Below, piece after piece: positions 55,361 to 63,815 of a DNA stretch of 64,000 bases. The translations under genes and the position numbers were made by a program. The stretch is from Pedobacter sp. UBA4863. GTDB lineage: Bacteria > Bacteroidota > Bacteroidia > Sphingobacteriales > Sphingobacteriaceae. Each line of letters begins with the position of its first letter. The stretch's first letter is position 1. Below the pieces are notes generated by a model. It had not been told where the DNA came from and did not search any database. It saw nothing but the letters and a program-made list of their open reading frames with translations. The stretch is taken from NCBI RefSeq assembly GCF_002399615.1, contig NZ_DHDZ01000059.1, forward strand, positions 82,267-146,266, read 5' to 3'.

Positions 55361-56084
55361 GGTTTTCTTTTACTCCGTATTTATCTTTGTTCTTTGCTCT
55401 TTTATCCTTATTCTCATTTCCACCAACACAAATTACGAATTCTCCTTTTAAAATATTGTTTTCAAAATGTGATTTTACTTCTATAACTGTGCCACGAACG
55501 TTTTCTTCGTACAATTTACTTAACTCTCGGCTAACGCAAACTTGTCTGTCCTCCCCAAAAAACTCGGCAAACTCGGTTAATGTTTTTAGCAAGCGGTGTG
55601 GACTTTCGTAAAAAATCATGGTTCTTTCTTCTTCCGCTAATTGCTTTAATCTTGTTTGTCTGCCTTTCTTTACTGGCAGAAATCCTTCGAACACAAATTG
55701 GTCGTTAGGTAAACCTGAGTTAACCAAGGCAGGAACAAAAGCTGTAGCTCCAGGCAAGCAAGTAATTTCAATTTCATGCTTAATTGCTTCTCTAACTAGG
55801 AAAAAGCCCGGGTCGGAAATAGCAGGTGTACCTGCATCAGAAATTACGGCAATGTTTTGTCCTTCTTTTAGGAACTTGATAATTTCGGCAGTTGCCTTGT
55901 GCTCGTTATGTTGATGGTGTGCGAAAACTCGTTTATCGATACCGAAATGTTTTAACAAAGGTGCACTGGTACGCGTGTCTTCCGCCAAAATCAAATCCAC
56001 CTCTTTTAAAATACGAATAGCCCTAAAAGTCATGTCTTCTAGGTTGCCAATAGGTGTAGGTACAAGGTAAAGTTTACCATTCAT
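55353..56084 (-). CDS. rsmI: 16S rRNA 2'-O-methyltransferase (C1402)
   Basis: A 243-residue SAM-dependent tetrapyrrole-methylase-fold enzyme that methylates C1402 of 16S rRNA in the decoding centre. Diagnostic segments: YLVPTPIGNLEDMTFRAIRI, ILAEDTRTSAPLLKHFGI, VISDAGTPAISDPGFFLV and FYESPHRLLKTL. The last ~18 residues are a lysine-rich tail (NKDKRAKNKDKYG), unusual for the family. The gene overlaps the PH/SHOCT gene. Confidence 0.95.
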   Translation of the reverse strand: MNGKLYLVPTPIGNLEDMTFRAIRILKEVDLILAEDTRTSAPLLKHFGIDKRVFAHHQHNEHKATAEIIKFLKEGQNIAVISDAGTPAISDPGFFLVREAIKHEIEITCLPGATAFVPALVNSGLPNDQFVFEGFLPVKKGRQTRLKQLAEEERTMIFYESPHRLLKTLTEFAEFFGEDRQVCVSRELSKLYEENVRGTVIEVKSHFENNILKGEFVICVGGNENKDKRAKNKDKYGVKENHD

Positions 56085-56183
56085 AGATGTGAGATTTTAG
56101 ATATGAGCTATGAGATGAAAAGTAAAAATCTAGGCTTGTCATACCTTCAACCTTTCTGCCTTTTACCTTTCGCCTTTAAAAAC

Positions 56184-56191
56184 TATCTTTG
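56184..56191 (+). promoter_or_regulatory. Candidate -7 promoter box for serS
   Basis: TATCTTTG fits TAnnTTTG and ends 16 bases before the serS ATG, giving a short leader. Confidence 0.5.
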
Positions 56192-56207
56192 TCAAAAATT
56201 ATAAATA

Positions 56208-57479
56208 ATGCTGCAAGTTAACTATATCCGCGAAAATAGAGAGAAAGTTTTAGAGCGATTGAGCGTTCGTAACTTTAAACAAGTAGAATTGGTAGATCAG
56301 ATCATCGCTGTAGATGAGGAACGCCGCTCTACGCAGTCCTCTTTGGATAATTTGCAGGCAGAAGCCAATGCCGCGGCTAAACAAATTGGCGAGTTGATGC
56401 GCAATGGCAAAAAAGAAGAAGCCGAAGCCATTAAAGCCAATACCGCAGCTCATAAAGAGAAAATTAAAGAACAGAACGAGCAGTTAACAATTTTAGAAGA
56501 AAACCAACAGGCCTTAATTGTACAGTTGCCAAACTTGCCTTACCATTTGGTTAAAGCAGGCAGCACAGCCGATGATAATGAGGTGGTTTATACGCATGGC
56601 GAGCCATCGGCTTTGCCAGAAAATGCTTTGCCACATTGGGAGCTAGCTGCCAAATATGATATTATTGATTTTGAATTGGGCGTGAAAATTACTGGTGCTG
56701 GTTTCCCGGTTTACAAAGGAAAAGGAGCGAGGTTGCAACGTGCTTTGATCAATTTCTTTTTAGACCACGCTACTGCTGCGGGTTACAAAGAAATGCAAGT
56801 GCCACATTTGGTAAATGCTGCTTCGGGCTTTGGTACTGGGCAATTGCCAGATAAAGAGGGGCAAATGTACCATGTTGGTGTAGATGATTTATACCTAATT
56901 CCTACGGCAGAGGTGCCTGTAACGAATTTGTACCGCGATGTGATTTTGAAGGAAGAAGACCTGCCAATTAAAAATACAGGCTATACCCCTTGTTTTCGTA
57001 GAGAGGCGGGTTCTTATGGCGCTCATGTACGTGGCTTAAACCGCTTGCACCAATTTGATAAAGTGGAAGTGGTTCAAATTACTCATCCTGAGAAATCTTA
57101 CGAAACTTTGGAAGACATGAGCCAGTACGTACAATCGTTGCTAAAAGAGCTTGGCTTGCATTACCGTGTGTTGCGTTTATGCGGTGGCGATATGGGCTTT
57201 ACCTCGGCCATGACTTACGATATGGAGGTTTGGAGTGGGGCGCAACAACGCTGGTTAGAGGTTTCTTCTGTATCAAACTTTGAAACTTACCAAAGTAACC
57301 GTTTAAAGTTGAGGTTTAAAGGCAAGGAAGGAAAAACGCAATTGGCGCATACGTTAAACGGAAGTGCCTTGGCTTTGCCTCGTATTGTGGCTTCAATTTT
57401 AGAAAACTATCAAACAGCTCAGGGAATTAAAATTCCGGAAGCTTTAGTAAAATACACTGGTTTCGATATTATCGATTAA
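56208..57479 (+). CDS. serS: Seryl-tRNA synthetase
   Basis: A 423-residue class II synthetase that charges tRNA-Ser and tRNA-Sec. The N-terminal ~110 residues form the antiparallel coiled coil that holds the tRNA (VDEERRSTQSSLDNLQAEAN to IKEQNEQLTILEENQQ). Class II motifs follow: motif 2 FRREAGSYGAHVRGLNRLHQ and motif 3 LNGSALALPRIVASILENYQ. The length is normal. Confidence 0.97.
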   Translation: MLQVNYIRENREKVLERLSVRNFKQVELVDQIIAVDEERRSTQSSLDNLQAEANAAAKQIGELMRNGKKEEAEAIKANTAAHKEKIKEQNEQLTILEENQQALIVQLPNLPYHLVKAGSTADDNEVVYTHGEPSALPENALPHWELAAKYDIIDFELGVKITGAGFPVYKGKGARLQRALINFFLDHATAAGYKEMQVPHLVNAASGFGTGQLPDKEGQMYHVGVDDLYLIPTAEVPVTNLYRDVILKEEDLPIKNTGYTPCFRREAGSYGAHVRGLNRLHQFDKVEVVQITHPEKSYETLEDMSQYVQSLLKELGLHYRVLRLCGGDMGFTSAMTYDMEVWSGAQQRWLEVSSVSNFETYQSNRLKLRFKGKEGKTQLAHTLNGSALALPRIVASILENYQTAQGIKIPEALVKYTGFDIID

Positions 57480-57481
57480 AA

Positions 57482-57496
57482 TAACGTGAGTTTTGG
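57482..57496 (+). repeat. Copy of the TAACGTGAGTTTTGG word
   Basis: The 15-base word TAACGTGAGTTTTGG directly after serS also occurs at 63627 and 63961 inside longer 23-base copies. Confidence 0.6.
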
Positions 57497-57568
57497 ATGT
57501 TTGTATTATAATTCAAGTATTTAGAGCTGTGTTGATTGAAAAATGATTAGATAGATTCTTAAAAGCTG

Positions 57569-57589
57569 ATGCTGAAATAAATTCAGCAT
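57569..57589. repeat. ATGCTGAA/TTCAGCAT inverted repeat
   Basis: A perfect 8-bp inverted repeat around AATAA, followed by GACG. It belongs to the CGTCATGCTGA-type intergenic family also seen near 63.7 kb. It lies between the convergent serS and YceI-like genes. Confidence 0.6.
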
Positions 57590-57606
57590 GACGATTTAGA
57601 AGAGGA

Positions 57607-58200
57607 TTAATCGACCTTGAGGTAGAGAATCATATCTACCATTAATTGGTCTTTCAACGAAATAAGCCCCATCATTTTTTTGAGAGGCTTTATTTTGTAA
57701 TCCCTCAGCGAAATTGGGTGCGAGCTGCTACAGCGATAAATGCCTTTCAATTTGTTGTAATTGAATTGTAGCGTATCGGTACGTTTCTCACCGGCAATAG
57801 TAATATCTACGGTGGCTAAAGCCGTTCCATTGTCGTTATTGTAGTTTTTAACGAAGTTAATCTTATTTAATGCAATGCTGATGTTTGGATAAACACGGTA
57901 GTTCATCATGTTCCGGTAATCCCTGTCCATCAAATTATTGCCCGAACTAAATGCGGTAACTGCTGCATCTAGTTTCGCGTTTTTAAGCTGGAGCATATTC
58001 TTCGCTGAGCTTGCTTTTACCGAATTGCTGCCCAATTTTAGTGCTTTCTCGTAAGTAAAAGTGAATTTGTTTACGTTAGAGTTGCCTTTAAGTAAGATGC
58101 TGCTTTCGGGAAGAATAATTAACTGATATTCTTGTTCATCGACTATTTTGAGGAACAGCAAGAAAAAAACACCTAATAACTGAGGGATAAATGCGCTCAT
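57607..58200 (-). CDS. Exported YceI-like protein
   Basis: A 197-residue protein with an N-terminal hydrophobic segment (FIPQLLGVFFLLFL). The mature part begins LPESSILLKGNSNVNKFTFTYE and has DYRNMMNYRVYPNISIALNKI, which parallels the lipocalin-like YceI fold of the gene at 59.6-60.2 kb, though more diverged. YceI-like barrels bind isoprenoid-type lipids. It is the last gene of a three-gene - strand group with a porin-like protein, but a terminator hairpin precedes it. Confidence 0.7.
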   Translation of the reverse strand: MSAFIPQLLGVFFLLFLKIVDEQEYQLIILPESSILLKGNSNVNKFTFTYEKALKLGSNSVKASSAKNMLQLKNAKLDAAVTAFSSGNNLMDRDYRNMMNYRVYPNISIALNKINFVKNYNNDNGTALATVDITIAGEKRTDTLQFNYNKLKGIYRCSSSHPISLRDYKIKPLKKMMGLISLKDQLMVDMILYLKVD

Positions 58201-58237
58201 TTTTGTTGAATTGAAAGAATGGGGGAAGAAAATTGGC

Positions 58238-58274
58238 TAAAAAGCCGCTCCTTAAACGAGATAAAGAGCGGCTT
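58238..58274 (-). terminator. Terminator between the porin-like and YceI-like genes
   Basis: AAGCCGCTC and GAGCGGCTT pair perfectly around a 15-base loop. On the - strand a T-rich TTTTTAG tail follows. It lies after the porin-like stop and before the last gene. Confidence 0.75.
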
Positions 58275-58311
58275 AAGCCATCACTATTCAACTATTAACT
58301 AAAATTCTCTT

Positions 58312-59577
58312 TTAGAAACCTACACTTGCTTCGAACATCATGCCTTTGAATTTACCTTCAGACAATAAGTTCGCCGCTGGGTAGTCGTTATATTTTTGGT
58401 TTACATATTCTGCTTTTAGCACCATGTTTTTGGTTACAAACCACCCGGCACTTGCTTGTACGCGGTTTACTTTCACATCGTTTGCAATACCCGGAAGCGC
58501 TGCGGTAACGGTGTTGTAGCGTAAACCAACAAATAGGTCTTCGTTTTTGCAGAAACGGTAAACGGCTTCTACCGCCATTTGGCTAACATCTCTTTTTACA
58601 GTTTCGGTAATTGCTTTACCTTTGGCAACCTCATAGGTTCCGAACAGTTCTAAACCTTGGTATTTGATGAAAGGGTTAATCATAAACGCAGTTACCTGAC
58701 GGCTAAACCCCGGGCGTACATTGCCAGACCAAGCGTTGGTAATGGCGGTAACCCCGGCAGCTTTTGGTTCTAACACCATGTAATACCTAGAGCCGCCTCT
58801 ATCGCCAGTGTATAAAGTGTTGCTAGCAGCACCATTATTGTGATATACCGAGCCTGTTAAACGTACCCTTAAATCGTTGTTTAACTGTTTGTCGTACCCT
58901 AATTTTCCAATAAATGACGGGTTACGGGTAGGCGCATCAGAAATTTCTCCTTTAATTTCGCCATTATGGATCGCGGCAACTGCTAAAAAGCCATCTTTTT
59001 GGAAATCAATCTCGGCACCAATCTCCGTGGTAAAGCCATCTAAAATATAGTTTCCTATAAAAGGGTTGTACAAAGAGTGGCCATTGTCTGTTCTGCGGAA
59101 ATGCGCATCACCATAGTTCACTTCATAGTGTCCAATTTTAACGGTTACATATTTAAATACTTCATCAAGTACCGGAGAGTTTATTGGCGAAGCATCAATT
59201 TGGGCAAAGCCGCCTTTTACCCAAGTTTCTTGGTGGTGGCGGGCAGATAAGTAAGAAATGAGGTTCAATCTAATGCCTTTGGCCAATTGCGCATCGATAT
59301 TTAAGTTAGCGGTAGCCAAGTTAAAGCCACTGCGCAAGTTATAAAGAGGTGTAGTGCCTGTAGAATTATTGCTGTGTTTCAATGCCTGGAACTGTTGTGT
59401 AAAGCCAGCGCCAATTCTCACTTTCACATCATCAAAAGGTATGGTGTCGGTTTTAGGGGTTTCAAAAACATTAATTCCTGCTTTATCGTAAGGTCTTAAA
59501 TTTTGTATTTTGGCTTGTTGAGCAAACGCCGTTCCCGCTACTGTAACAAAAACTGCGGCAAGTAAAAGTGGTTTCAT
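58312..59577 (-). CDS. Porin-like outer-membrane beta-barrel protein
   Basis: A 421-residue exported protein with a signal peptide ending near GTAFAQ. Mature sequence is rich in alternating amphipathic strands (VRIGAGFTQQFQAL, IRLNLISYLSARH, YVTVKIGHYEVNYGD) and ends FEASVGF, with the terminal Phe needed for barrel assembly. It resembles phosphate-selective-porin O/P-type or related Bacteroidota barrels. It lies 28 bases after a YceI gene, so both are likely co-expressed. The solute is unknown. Confidence 0.82.
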   Translation of the reverse strand: MKPLLLAAVFVTVAGTAFAQQAKIQNLRPYDKAGINVFETPKTDTIPFDDVKVRIGAGFTQQFQALKHSNNSTGTTPLYNLRSGFNLATANLNIDAQLAKGIRLNLISYLSARHHQETWVKGGFAQIDASPINSPVLDEVFKYVTVKIGHYEVNYGDAHFRRTDNGHSLYNPFIGNYILDGFTTEIGAEIDFQKDGFLAVAAIHNGEIKGEISDAPTRNPSFIGKLGYDKQLNNDLRVRLTGSVYHNNGAASNTLYTGDRGGSRYYMVLEPKAAGVTAITNAWSGNVRPGFSRQVTAFMINPFIKYQGLELFGTYEVAKGKAITETVKRDVSQMAVEAVYRFCKNEDLFVGLRYNTVTAALPGIANDVKVNRVQASAGWFVTKNMVLKAEYVNQKYNDYPAANLLSEGKFKGMMFEASVGF

Positions 59578-59605
59578 TTTAATTAAGATTTTTATGGTAA
59601 ACTAA

Positions 59606-60208
59606 TTAGTCGTTTTTAAAGGATGCGTTGAATACAATAGTTATTTCATCGCCAGTTTTAATGGTGCCGAGTAACGCCTTTGGTGGTGTTACACCGAAAG
59701 AGGTCATTTTAAAAGAGGTGCTTCCTTTAACTACAATTCCGTTAGCAGTAAGGGTTGCAGTGGCCGGAAAACTAATGGGTTTTTGGCTGCCTGCAATGGT
59801 TAAATTTCCTTTGGCTACAAAATCGGCTTTGCCTGGGCCCGCTTTTAAATTGCTAATGTCTGTAAGTACAAAAGTGATTTTTGGAAATTTATCTGCATTT
59901 AAGGCTTTGTAAGTATTTTTGTCCATGCCTGCTTCGTAGTAATTGCCATTTTCTTTAATGCTTTTCATAGATTTTACTACCAATTGCAAATCAACAGCAG
60001 TAATGTCTTTTAAAGTAAGGGCATTTGCCGAGTAAGAAATATCGCCACTAAATTGTTCGGTTTTGCAGCGCCAGTCGTGTAGTGATGAGGTGCCTTTTAC
60101 AAGAATAGCACTCTCTTTTAAGCTTATTTTTGCAGTTTGTGCATGGCCAATTAAGGCAAAAAATGGAAGGATGGCTAAGACAATCCAGCGTGATTTAAAA
60201 GTCTTCAT
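59606..60208 (-). CDS. YceI-family periplasmic protein
   Basis: A 200-residue lipocalin-like protein with a signal peptide ending near LIGHAQ. Typical YceI features: SAILVKGTSSLHDWRCKTEQFSGDISY, then MDKNTYKALNADKFPKITFVLTDIS, then the late strands TIAGSQKPISFPATATLT and KMTSFGVTPPKALLGTIKTGDEITI. These proteins bind polyisoprenoid or amphiphilic ligands in the periplasm. It is first in a group with the porin-like protein and a diverged YceI-like protein. Confidence 0.92.
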   Translation of the reverse strand: MKTFKSRWIVLAILPFFALIGHAQTAKISLKESAILVKGTSSLHDWRCKTEQFSGDISYSANALTLKDITAVDLQLVVKSMKSIKENGNYYEAGMDKNTYKALNADKFPKITFVLTDISNLKAGPGKADFVAKGNLTIAGSQKPISFPATATLTANGIVVKGSTSFKMTSFGVTPPKALLGTIKTGDEITIVFNASFKND

Positions 60209-60314
60209 AGCATTTAATATTTATACCATAAAGGTCTTACTAAATAAACTTGGGCGTGATGATAAGGCTCATCTCATAAAATGATGCTGCTTATAAAGAC
60301 AATGATTAAGGTCA

Positions 60315-60345
60315 TAAAAAAAGCCAGGCTGTGTTCCCGGCTTCT
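60315..60345 (-). terminator. Terminator after the two small anchored proteins
   Basis: On the - strand GAAGCCGGGA and the arm CCTGGCTT form a stem with a T-run of seven after it. It lies 20 bases beyond the stop codon of the gene at 60364. Confidence 0.78.
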
Positions 60346-60363
60346 CTATAATGCAATTTTACG

Positions 60364-60675
60364 TTATAAAATAAGGATCAGTAATAATATGATAATGATA
60401 ATGGCACCTACAGATAAATAAACGCCACCGCCAAGGGCATTGGCCTTTTTCTTCATCTCTTTAAGTTCCTTACGTAGTTCTTTACGTTCTTCTTTACTTA
60501 AATTCGATTTGTCCATCGCCTTAATTTCATCAACTCTAGAAATTATTCTATTTAACTCTGCACGTTGTTCGGCAGTAAGTTCTGTTTTAGGCTTATCTTT
60601 CGTGGTGGCATGGGCCAAGTTTAAGTTGAATGTTAATGCCATTAATAACATTAACGAATAGCTGATTTTTTTCAT
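60364..60675 (-). CDS. Small exported protein, charged helix plus C-terminal anchor (copy 2)
   Basis: A 103-residue protein beginning at 60675 (MKKISYSLMLLMALTFNLNLAHA), a signal peptide. A highly charged helix follows (ELTAEQRAELNRIISRVDEI to KEERKELRKELKEMKKKAN), then a short Gly spacer and a hydrophobic stretch (VGAIIIIILLLILIL) that ends at the C-terminus. It is clearly a paralogue of the next gene. Nothing about function is known to me; the layout suggests an envelope membrane-anchored coiled-coil protein. Confidence 0.8.
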   Translation of the reverse strand: MKKISYSLMLLMALTFNLNLAHATTKDKPKTELTAEQRAELNRIISRVDEIKAMDKSNLSKEERKELRKELKEMKKKANALGGGVYLSVGAIIIIILLLILIL

Positions 60676-60742
60676 GTGATTTAATGTTAGTTTAACTGCT
60701 ATAACAATGCACATGAAATATTGTTCTGCTTCAAGCAAAGAA

Positions 60743-61051
60743 CTATAAAATGATAATCAGTAATAATAAGATAATAATGATTGCTCCTAAAGAAAGTGTT
60801 ACGTTTTGATTTAGGAAATCGGCACGTTTTTTCAGTTCTTTTACTTCTTTTCTTAGTGCCTTTCTTTCTGCTTTTGTAAGCGAAGATTTGTCTGTAGCTT
60901 TAATTGCTTCCACACGGTTGGTAATGTGCTCTAGCTCGGCTTTTTGTGCTGCGGTAAGCGCTGTTTTTGGGTTGGTGTTGTCGCTTGGTGTAGCATTAAC
61001 GGTAGTAGAAAGCGTAAAAACTAAGCTAAAAGCGTAAAGTAATTTCTTCAT
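60743..61051 (-). CDS. Small exported protein, charged helix plus C-terminal anchor (copy 1)
   Basis: A 102-residue paralogue of the previous gene with the same three parts: signal peptide (MKKLLYAFSLVFTLSTTVNA), charged helix (ALTAAQKAELEHITNRVEAI to AERKALRKEVKELKKRADF), and the C-terminal LSLGAIIIILLLLIIIL. Identity is highest in the helix and anchor. The copies are 67 bases apart on the - strand and share the terminator at 60.3 kb. A MITE-like element lies directly upstream. Function unknown. Confidence 0.8.
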   Translation of the reverse strand: MKKLLYAFSLVFTLSTTVNATPSDNTNPKTALTAAQKAELEHITNRVEAIKATDKSSLTKAERKALRKEVKELKKRADFLNQNVTLSLGAIIIILLLLIIIL

Positions 61052-61072
61052 GTGTGGGCTAATTAAAATAAA

Positions 61073-61204
61073 AGAGGTTGTCTCAAAAGTCTCCCGTCAT
61101 CTCGAACGTTAGAGAGAGATCTGCTTCAGAAGCACTTCTAAAACAGATTTCTCCTCCTTCGATCGTCGAAATGACGATGTTAATTTGCTTTTGAGACAGC
61201 CTCT
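61073..61204. mobile_element. MITE-like element of 132 bp
   Basis: The ends AGAGGTTGTCTCAAAAG and CTTTTGAGACAGCCTCT are 17-base inverted repeats with one mismatch. Inside are the words GTCTCCCGTCATCTCGAACG and ACAGATTTCTCC with TCGTCGAAATGACG, which pair with each other in part. There is no coding capacity and I cannot define target duplications. It lies between the SIMPL gene and the two small anchored-protein genes. Confidence 0.7.
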
Positions 61205-61222
61205 ACAAAATTATCAAAATAA

Positions 61223-61924
61223 TTATTTAATCTCGAAAACCGTGTTTACGGTAAAGCTCAATTTTATTTTTTTAAAGTCAATTTCTGGAGCACTTTCTGC
61301 ACCATCGCTCATTGCCATACTTTTCATCGCATAGTTTCTGTACATTACCGGTTGTATAACGTTATCGCCGTGGTCTTGTATATCCAACACATTGCCTAGT
61401 TTATCTCCCAAAGCTTCAACCATGTAAGTGGCTTTTTCTTTGGCTGCTAAAAGCGCTTTTATTTTTAGTTCTTTTTTTAAACTTTCTATCTTGCTGTAAT
61501 CGTAGCTTTCAATATTGGTACTGGCAATGCCCTTAGCATCAATACTCTCTAAAATAAGATTAAACTTGTTCAGGTCGGTTACTTTTAAGCGGTATTGTTT
61601 GCTAGCTAAAAAGTCTGGGTCTTTCTTTTTAGTAGTTTGGTAGTTCCAGCTACTCAAGTTATTAATCATTAAGTTCTCTTTAGCAATTCCGGCTTTTTGT
61701 ACGGCATTGTACAATTGGGTTTCTAATGTAGTAATATCTACCTTTTTCTTGCTGTTACCGTCTTTCAAATATTCTTTCAAAGAAATATTGAGGTAAATAA
61801 TGTCTGGAGTAACCTCCATTTCGGCCGTACCGCTAACGGTAATTTTCTTTCTTAAATCAGCTTGTTGTGCTGAGGCATTTAAACTAAATAGCGCTATTAA
61901 AGCTATTGCAAATAAACGGTTCAT
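61223..61924 (-). CDS. Exported SIMPL-domain (DUF541) protein
   Basis: A 233-residue protein with a signal peptide ending near LNASAQ. The mature start KITVSGTAEMEVTPDIIYLNISL is characteristic of the SIMPL/DUF541 family, as is the central YRLKVTDLNKFNLILESIDAKGIAS with IESLKKELKIKALLAAKEKATYM. Members form oligomeric beta-rich assemblies in the envelope; their role is poorly defined. It is transcribed in the same direction as the two small genes downstream but is separated from them by a MITE-like element. Confidence 0.88.
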   Translation of the reverse strand: MNRLFAIALIALFSLNASAQQADLRKKITVSGTAEMEVTPDIIYLNISLKEYLKDGNSKKKVDITTLETQLYNAVQKAGIAKENLMINNLSSWNYQTTKKKDPDFLASKQYRLKVTDLNKFNLILESIDAKGIASTNIESYDYSKIESLKKELKIKALLAAKEKATYMVEALGDKLGNVLDIQDHGDNVIQPVMYRNYAMKSMAMSDGAESAPEIDFKKIKLSFTVNTVFEIK

Positions 61925-62217
61925 AATTTTCTATTTTTTGTGTGTTTATAAATGAGATGTAAACATCCTTACAAATCCATAAACAATTTTTATGCAATTA
62001 GCTAAAATTGAGCCAAAACATAAATAATGAGCAAATTACTTTTATTTTTTGTGATTATTGATAATAAAAATAATCTGCGTTAAATCTATTGTATTAAACA
62101 ATCTATAGGAAAAGTTAACGATTTAAGAACACCTATTATGAAGTACTTAGGCGGGGCTATAAAATTTTAGCGCTTTAAGTTGTAATTATTGTTTATTTTT
62201 ATATAAAAAACTTTTGT
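61925..62217. other. AT-rich intergenic region between SIMPL and LamG genes
   Basis: About 290 bases between divergent genes. It should contain the promoters of both, but I see no clear TAnnTTTG box. No gene or strong hairpin is seen. Confidence 0.4.
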
Positions 62218-63498
62218 ATGAATAAATTTTACTTATTAGTGATAAGCTGTATTTTCCAGTTTACTTTTTCGAAAGCGCAAAATCGCTCTTATTCTTTTGC
62301 TGTAGGCAATAGTGTTACATTAACTGGAGCATGTGCAGCGCTTTCCCAAAGAACATCTTTTACGATAGAATTTTGGGCCAAATTTAATAGTGTTTCTGGG
62401 ATAATTAACTTGATAGACTTTACTGGTGGGGCGGAGGCAGGTGGCCTTATCTTAAACAATGGTAAATTTAATGTAGATTTTGCTAATGACTTTGGCAATT
62501 TAACCGAAAGTAGTGCGCTATCATTAAGCACCAATACCTGGTATCATATTGCCTTGGTATATGAGAATAGGACTGTTGACTTCTATGTTGATGGTGTGGC
62601 TAAAGGGAGTAACGTTCCTGACATAACAAATTATGATGGTCTTGGAGCCCCATTGAACGGTGTAACTAATTATGCTGCGTTTAATGTAGGGAATTTGGTG
62701 TTTGGTGCGCAGAATCACGGAGTAGTAAACGATTTTGTTGGCGGTATAGATGATATTCGTTTATGGAGCACTGCCCGTACCCAAGCACAGATACAGAACG
62801 CCCGTAGCATGGAGTTGGTGGGCAATGAAAGTGGTTTATTGGGCTATTGGAAATTAAATGAGACCAGCGGTACAACCGTTATCGATAGTAAACAATCAGG
62901 TACACTTACTGGAACGAGAAATAACGCTTCTCTAAATCAATTGCCTGCTTTTAGCGGCACCTTACCTGTTTTGTTAGATGCTTTTACTGTTAAGGCAACC
63001 GCTACAGGTATAGCATTATCATGGAAAACCTTAAGTGAGCAAAATGCCGATTACTTTGAAGTACAACAAAGTAATGATGGTGTCTCTTTTAAGCCATTAA
63101 CACGTTTAGCAGCCAAGGGGAATATAGGCTTAGGAGCTAATTATAGCTATTTAGATAGAAATGCCAATAATGGGCGTAATTATTACAAGCTACTACAGTA
63201 TGATAAAAACATGAATGTAAATGATTACGGAACAAAGGTGCTGGTATACAATTACCAAGATAATGAGATAAAATTGTTTCCTAACCCAAGTGCGCACAAA
63301 ATAAGTATAGACGTTACTCCGGGGCTTTATAGAGAAATAAATATAATAGATTTAGTTGGAAAAACAGTATTGTCGGTAACACTAGCTAAAACACAAAATG
63401 AAATTAGTTTAGATGTAAGTTCTTTACCTAAGGGACTATATAATGTTGTGTTTCTAGGAGATACTCAATCTGCAACAAATAAGTTCGTGAAAAAATAA
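62218..63498 (+). CDS. LamG-domain protein exported by T9SS
   Basis: A 426-residue secreted protein. A signal peptide ends near FTFSKAQ. A concanavalin-like LamG domain follows (about residues 25-215): FTIEFWAKFNS, NTWYHIALVYENRTVDFYVDGV and DDIRLWSTARTQAQI are typical. A linker of about 130 residues has a fibronectin-like or barrel-like fold (ADYFEVQQSNDGVSF). The C-terminal ~75 residues are a type A T9SS sorting domain (LFPNPSAHKISIDV, PNP at about 355-357, then LPKGLYNVVF). It would be delivered to the cell surface or medium and bind carbohydrate. Confidence 0.9.
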   Translation: MNKFYLLVISCIFQFTFSKAQNRSYSFAVGNSVTLTGACAALSQRTSFTIEFWAKFNSVSGIINLIDFTGGAEAGGLILNNGKFNVDFANDFGNLTESSALSLSTNTWYHIALVYENRTVDFYVDGVAKGSNVPDITNYDGLGAPLNGVTNYAAFNVGNLVFGAQNHGVVNDFVGGIDDIRLWSTARTQAQIQNARSMELVGNESGLLGYWKLNETSGTTVIDSKQSGTLTGTRNNASLNQLPAFSGTLPVLLDAFTVKATATGIALSWKTLSEQNADYFEVQQSNDGVSFKPLTRLAAKGNIGLGANYSYLDRNANNGRNYYKLLQYDKNMNVNDYGTKVLVYNYQDNEIKLFPNPSAHKISIDVTPGLYREINIIDLVGKTVLSVTLAKTQNEISLDVSSLPKGLYNVVFLGDTQSATNKFVKK

Positions 63499-63556
63499 GT
63501 TTTAAACTCGGCTGAAGTCTTATTTTGAAACGCTATCGCAATGTTAGCAATTTTTG

Positions 63557-63588
63557 GCCTGCCTGAATACATTAGGCAGGCTTTATTT
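63557..63588 (+). terminator. Terminator after the LamG/T9SS gene
   Basis: GCCTGCCT and AGGCAGGC form a perfect 8-bp stem around 9 bases, followed by TTTATTTT. It lies 58 bases after the stop codon. Confidence 0.82.
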
Positions 63589-63620
63589 TGAGTTTATGAA
63601 CTTCCTATTTATTTAAAAAA

Positions 63621-63643
63621 CTTATTTAACGTGAGTTTTGGGT
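63621..63643 (+). repeat. 23-base direct repeat, left copy
   Basis: CTTATTTAACGTGAG followed by TTTTGGGT. Identical to the copy at 63956-63978; a 15-base core also occurs at 57482. Confidence 0.8.
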
Positions 63644-63737
63644 CTTAATTTAGCTAAGCAGACCCTGACCACGAAGTAGCTGCGAAGCAAAATAAATTCA
63701 GCGCTTGCTCTGAGTATCGGAGGTGACGGTAAATTTG

Positions 63738-63815
63738 GCGTTTCGTCATGCTGAGTTTATCGAAGCATCTATTATGTCGCAATCCTTCGACAAGCTCAGG
63801 ATGGCACCGACAAAA
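63738..63815. repeat. CGTCATGCTGA/CTCAGGATG intergenic palindrome
   Basis: TTTCGTCATGCTGAGTTTATCGAAGC-type words are followed by CAATCCTTCGACAAGCTCAGGATGGC, an imperfect inverted arrangement. It is of a kind common between Bacteroidota genes and related to the copy near 57.57 kb. Confidence 0.6.

Noticed and set aside
60676..60738. 21-residue extension of the small anchored protein
   Set aside because: It would place a second hydrophobic stretch before a standard signal peptide, and the paralogue begins at the equivalent of 60675.
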